From positions 1-25,213 of the forward strand of contig JALJEE010001160.1 in the NCBI GenBank assembly GCA_023231475.1: a stretch of DNA of 25,213 nucleotides, written 5' to 3'. The notes below the pieces were generated by a model. The model was not told where the DNA came from. It saw nothing but the letters and a program-made list of their open reading frames with translations, and searched no databases. Position numbers and translations under genes: made by a program. Source of the stretch: Seison nebaliae (taxonomy: Eukaryota > Rotifera > Pararotatoria > Seisonacea > Seisonidae). How positions within the stretch are numbered: position 1 is the stretch's first letter; every line of letters starts with the position of its first letter. Positions 22,367-25,213 of the stretch are shown one piece after another.

Positions 22367-22780
22367 ACATTCCAATTTCTTCAACTATCTCTTGAAATCC
22401 ATTCTGAGATGCACAATTCCACAAGTTCCAATTTATTTTGAAAGTTATTTTACAGTTGTTTTGAAATTCTTAACGACAAATTATAATACTGAATTTAGTC
22501 GAATGATTGTTCTTAAATAATAACTCTTTCTCATTTAGGTAATACGGGAAGAATGGAGATTCCCAGATGACCGCATGATGACGAATATCTTCCAACAAAT
22601 AATAATTACACATAGATCATTTCTTATACAACAATAGTACGATTTTAGTTTTTTGATTTGATTATTTTTATTTTTAATATTTTATAAAATATTATTAGTG
22701 GGATATTATCTCTAAAGGTCGATGAATGTATAATAATAACTAGATATCGTACATAAATTGTATAGCGTTAAATGAACGGA

Positions 22781-23055
22781 CGGTCGTTTCTCACGTGATA
22801 AATTTCTCTCAAAGTTTTTTTTCACACGGTATTTTCTGTCGAAGACGTCTCTCACGACATTTTTTAAGTTTCCTTCGGTAAAAAATGTTCCGATTGACAG
22901 CAAACAACAAAACACAGGAGAGGATTTTAAAAAATATTATGTTGTTTTAGTATTTAAACAATAACATTTAAAAAATATCGGGAGAAACATCTTCGACAGA
23001 AAATACCCTGCGAAAAAAAACTCTGTGAGAAATTGACCGCGTGAGAAACGCCCGG
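22781..23055. mobile_element. MITE-like palindromic element, 275 bp
   Basis: Inverted arms of about 73 bases (22781-22853 and 23055-22983) match at about 63 of 73 positions without gaps. Shared blocks include CGTTTCTCACG, an eight-T run and GGTATTTTCTGTCGAAGA. Inside the arms are nested palindromes: CATTTTTT (22858-22865) with AAAAAATG (22880-22887), and an ATGTTGTTT...AAACAATAACAT pair near 22940-22970. There is no coding sequence. I could not find a convincing target duplication: the left flank reads AACGGA and the right GATCTC. The superfamily is therefore open and the true ends may lie slightly further out. Confidence 0.7.
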
Positions 23056-23056
23056 A

Positions 23057-23075
23057 TCTCTCATTTGATGAGAGA
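23057..23075. repeat. Short perfect hairpin next to the MITE-like element
   Basis: TCTCTCAT and ATGAGAGA form an 8-bp perfect inverted pair with a three-base loop, immediately right of the element. Confidence 0.6.
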
Positions 23076-24200
23076 CCATTGAAAGTTTACATATAGTCTT
23101 AAATTTTTTCTATGAACAAACATAACCAATTATGTTGTTCAAATATTTATCTTATCTAATTTTTTCTCGTACTAGACCTTTCTTATCCAATGGTTGAAAA
23201 CTTGAGAATTAAACCACCCGGTTATAATATTATTGTATAAGCAATGATTCGGTCCATTCTCTAACCACGTGGAATATATGTTTTTTGTTATGAAAGTAAC
23301 ATATGGATGAAGTTATTTATCATATAGTTCCTAATTTACCCCAAGCAATATCCCTAAATTGTCCCAACCAATATTTTTCACTTTCTTTAGGTTCTAAATT
23401 GAAAATATTTTTAAATTTCATTTTACCAATATGTAGAAGACGAATCTATTCACACATTATAAATTATTCAGTGTTAGGCGTTTATAATATTAATAACATT
23501 CCATAGGATAGTTTTTAAAAAAAATAAGGCAAAATTTGAATAACCTAATATATTAATAATAAAAAATTGAACTTTATAATTAAAAAAATTGCAATAACAA
23601 ATCATAACATGTAGAACTTTTAATAGTCTATCTAACAATATCTTATACATCTAAAATAACTTCAAAAAAAAAGTCATCATTAAACTACTTTTTAAAGTTT
23701 TTTCCAAATTCGTCCCACTTTTTTAAGTTGCCGTTCTTGTCGGTATTCTCCGACTTTATTCTCCACACAAAAATCTCCCCCTCCCCCTCCTCTTCGTTTT
23801 CGGGAAAGAGAAGTTCTGCTAAATATCTTCCTATGTGAACGATGGTCATTCTCTCCTGTTCTCATGACAGTTCTCCTAATGCCATTCGATCTACTTATTT
23901 CAATTTGAGATTTGGGAAAAAATTTAATTCATTGCGAATAACAATCCATCCTTTCGTTCTTGCCTAAGTGTCTCATTCTAATCAAACTTCATACATGCAA
24001 TTTACCTTCCTTTTCTAATCATTTCAAATTCAATTTTATCTTATTGCAATATGAATCACGATACGATGAATAATTAGAATTATCATCGAAAACAATTTTT
24101 TGGAGAGATATCCTTCTTCATTTACCTGATGATTTCCGTCATGAACAAGCACGTCAAAAAACTAAAAAGCAGTGTAATTAGTGCTTATTAATCCTAATCT
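23076..24200. other. No gene seen
   Basis: AT-rich sequence with a pyrimidine-rich stretch near 23772-23800. The open frame at 23303-23506 has no recognisable domain. Confidence 0.45.
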
Positions 24201-24293
24201 GATGTTGATATGTATTTTCTATATATCATAGACCACTTGTCTTATAGATGAAGTTTATTTGGAAATGGTATATATAATATTCATATCAACATC
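24201..24293. repeat. Imperfect hairpin of 93 bases
   Basis: GATGTTGATATG (24201-24212) pairs perfectly with CATATCAACATC (24282-24293), and pairing continues with small bulges through an AT-rich stretch for roughly another 14 bases. The loop is about 35-40 bases. It lies upstream of the hAT exons and could be part of that element, a tiny MITE or a structured RNA. Confidence 0.5.
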
Positions 24294-24375
24294 TATATAA
24301 GAGGCAGAAAAATACCAAAAACCTGATGTAATACTTCGATTTAGGATAAGATAATCTACACTTTTAATTAAAATT

Positions 24376-24961
24376 ATGTTTCCATTCTACATAATTGTTT
24401 GGAGTCAAACGGTGGATGAGACTATGCAGTGCATATCAACTTTTTTGCATCCATTGATGCAATGTTCTTTGGAGGATTGCCCTAAAATCAATATGAATAA
24501 ACAATTGGAAAAATATATAACGGAGAATATTATATCCAATTCTTCCAATGAGTCAATTAATGATGATTGCCCGAATTCGGAAGACGATTATATATCTAAA
24601 CTAAAGAAAAGAAAATTGGAAAAATTGAACGTTTTTATTTATTTTGACTTCTGTTATTAATCTAACTTTTTTCTTTCAACATTAGAATAATGTCGATTGG
24701 GAAATCGAAGTAGACGCATTTAGTAAAGAGACAATGCACGAGAACGAAAACTTGCTGCAGTATTGGAGAAAACAGAAATTGAAATTTCCTATCTTATACC
24801 AAATCGTCGAAAAAATTTTTTCTATTCCAGCAACATCCGCAGCATCGGAGCGAATTTTTAGCCGTGCTTCCTATCAGTTAGGAATGAGAAGATGGAGGTT
24901 AAACCATCACAAATTAACCGAAGAAATCTACTTTAATATTAATAAAAAATTTCTGAAATAA
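24376..24961 (+). mobile_element. hAT transposase, C-terminal part (two exons, 5' portion missing)
   Basis: Exon 24376-24630 joins exon 24686-24961 across a 55-nt intron (AAC|GTTTTT to CATTAG|AAT) and keeps frame, giving about 176 residues. The second exon carries the hAT C-terminal dimerisation domain: ENENLLQYWRKQ, FPIL, then SIPATSAASERIFSRA, followed by MRRWRLNHHKL. This SER.FS signature is diagnostic of hAT elements (Ac, hobo, Tam3 group). A full transposase is about 600-700 residues. The BED finger and most of the DDE core are not seen in the window, and the frame stops upstream of 24376. The first exon may really start at a 3' splice site (TTTGGAG near 24401) rather than at the ATG. 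The surrounding subterminal repeats fit a real element end. It is a 5'-deleted copy, or its upstream exons have decayed. Confidence 0.8.
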
Positions 24962-24987
24962 TAAATTCTTTTATCATCGCATTCTAC

Positions 24988-25006
24988 TAGACCTGTTACA
25001 GGTCTA
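24988..25006. repeat. Perfect hairpin downstream of the hAT stop codon
   Basis: TAGACCTG (24988-24995) and CAGGTCTA (24999-25006) are perfectly complementary with a TTA loop. The hairpin is flanked by two copies of ATTCTACT (24981 and 25008). It may be a 3' processing or transposase-binding structure, or a small insertion. Confidence 0.65.
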
Positions 25007-25096
25007 CATTCTACTCATTTAAGCATAGAACGAGAATTTATTATTAAATTTTATAAGCTTATGTAACAATTCGCTCGTAAATTAATAAATTTAAAA

Positions 25097-25199
25097 ATTG
25101 TCTTTTATTCAAGGGACAATTGTCTAAGACAATATTGTTTAAACAAAATTGTCTAGACAATGTTAAAAAATAGGACATTGTCGGACATTAAATTGTCCG
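25097..25199. repeat. hAT subterminal array of GACAAT/ATTGTC motifs
   Basis: Eight copies of ATTGTC or its complement GACAAT occur within about 100 bases (starts 25097, 25115, 25119, 25128, 25148, 25156, 25177, 25192). Some are paired as palindromes (GACAATTGTC; ATTGTCTAGACAAT). hAT elements are known to carry clustered short subterminal repeats bound by their transposase, and this array is placed correctly, 3' of the transposase. The terminal inverted repeat is probably just beyond the window. Confidence 0.65.
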
Positions 25200-25213
25200 T
25201 TTGGTGAAGACTA

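Noticed and set aside
22366-22440. Ankyrin-like reading in another frame just upstream of the 22244-22366 peptide
   Set aside because: The resemblance covers under 25 residues, and the third-base substitution pattern supports the other frame instead.

Overview
The window reads as AT-rich nuclear DNA from a small-intron invertebrate animal. I infer this from a 54-59 nt intron class with GT..AG ends, a metazoan-type RGS gene, and remains of LINE, hAT, FLYWCH/MULE-type and foldback elements. There is no operon, Shine-Dalgarno or bacterial signal. An arthropod such as a mite or louse fits the long Asn/His/Asp runs, but the sequence does not settle the taxon.

Layout: bases 1-602 hold the 3' end of an unidentified coding region and a broken FLYWCH zinc-finger (MULE-associated) fragment on the + strand. 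Bases 1117-1773 (- strand) are the C-terminal part of a LINE reverse transcriptase of the L2/CR1-like group. The one convincing host gene is at 2945-7768 on the - strand. It is a five-exon RZ-type regulator of G-protein signalling (RGS17/19/20 relatives) with a palmitoylation-type cysteine string. An exceptionally long low-complexity N-terminal extension brings the predicted protein to 1532 residues. From 7769 to about 22200 I see no convincing gene. This stretch holds simple repeats, a GC/CpG-rich patch near 12830-13015 that could be a promoter, and a foldback-type element at 14453-15310. The foldback arms are arrays of a short subrepeat and it has a candidate 9-bp target duplication; a degenerate relative lies near 12528-12655. 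Bases 22244-22366 (- strand) encode a second, diverged copy of the peptide found at 1-117. Bases 22781-23055 are a MITE-like palindromic element. From 24376 to the end lies the 3' part of a hAT transposon: C-terminal transposase domain, one 55-nt intron, a hairpin, and a dense subterminal array of GACAAT/ATTGTC.

The genes do not form a pathway. The picture is one signalling gene in a transposon-littered, otherwise gene-poor region. The least explained items are the paired C-terminal peptides (1-117 and 22244-22366), whose differences at conserved residues fall only at third codon positions, and the 1350-residue extension on the RGS protein. All splice models, domain calls and family names come from reading the sequence alone; no database was searched.
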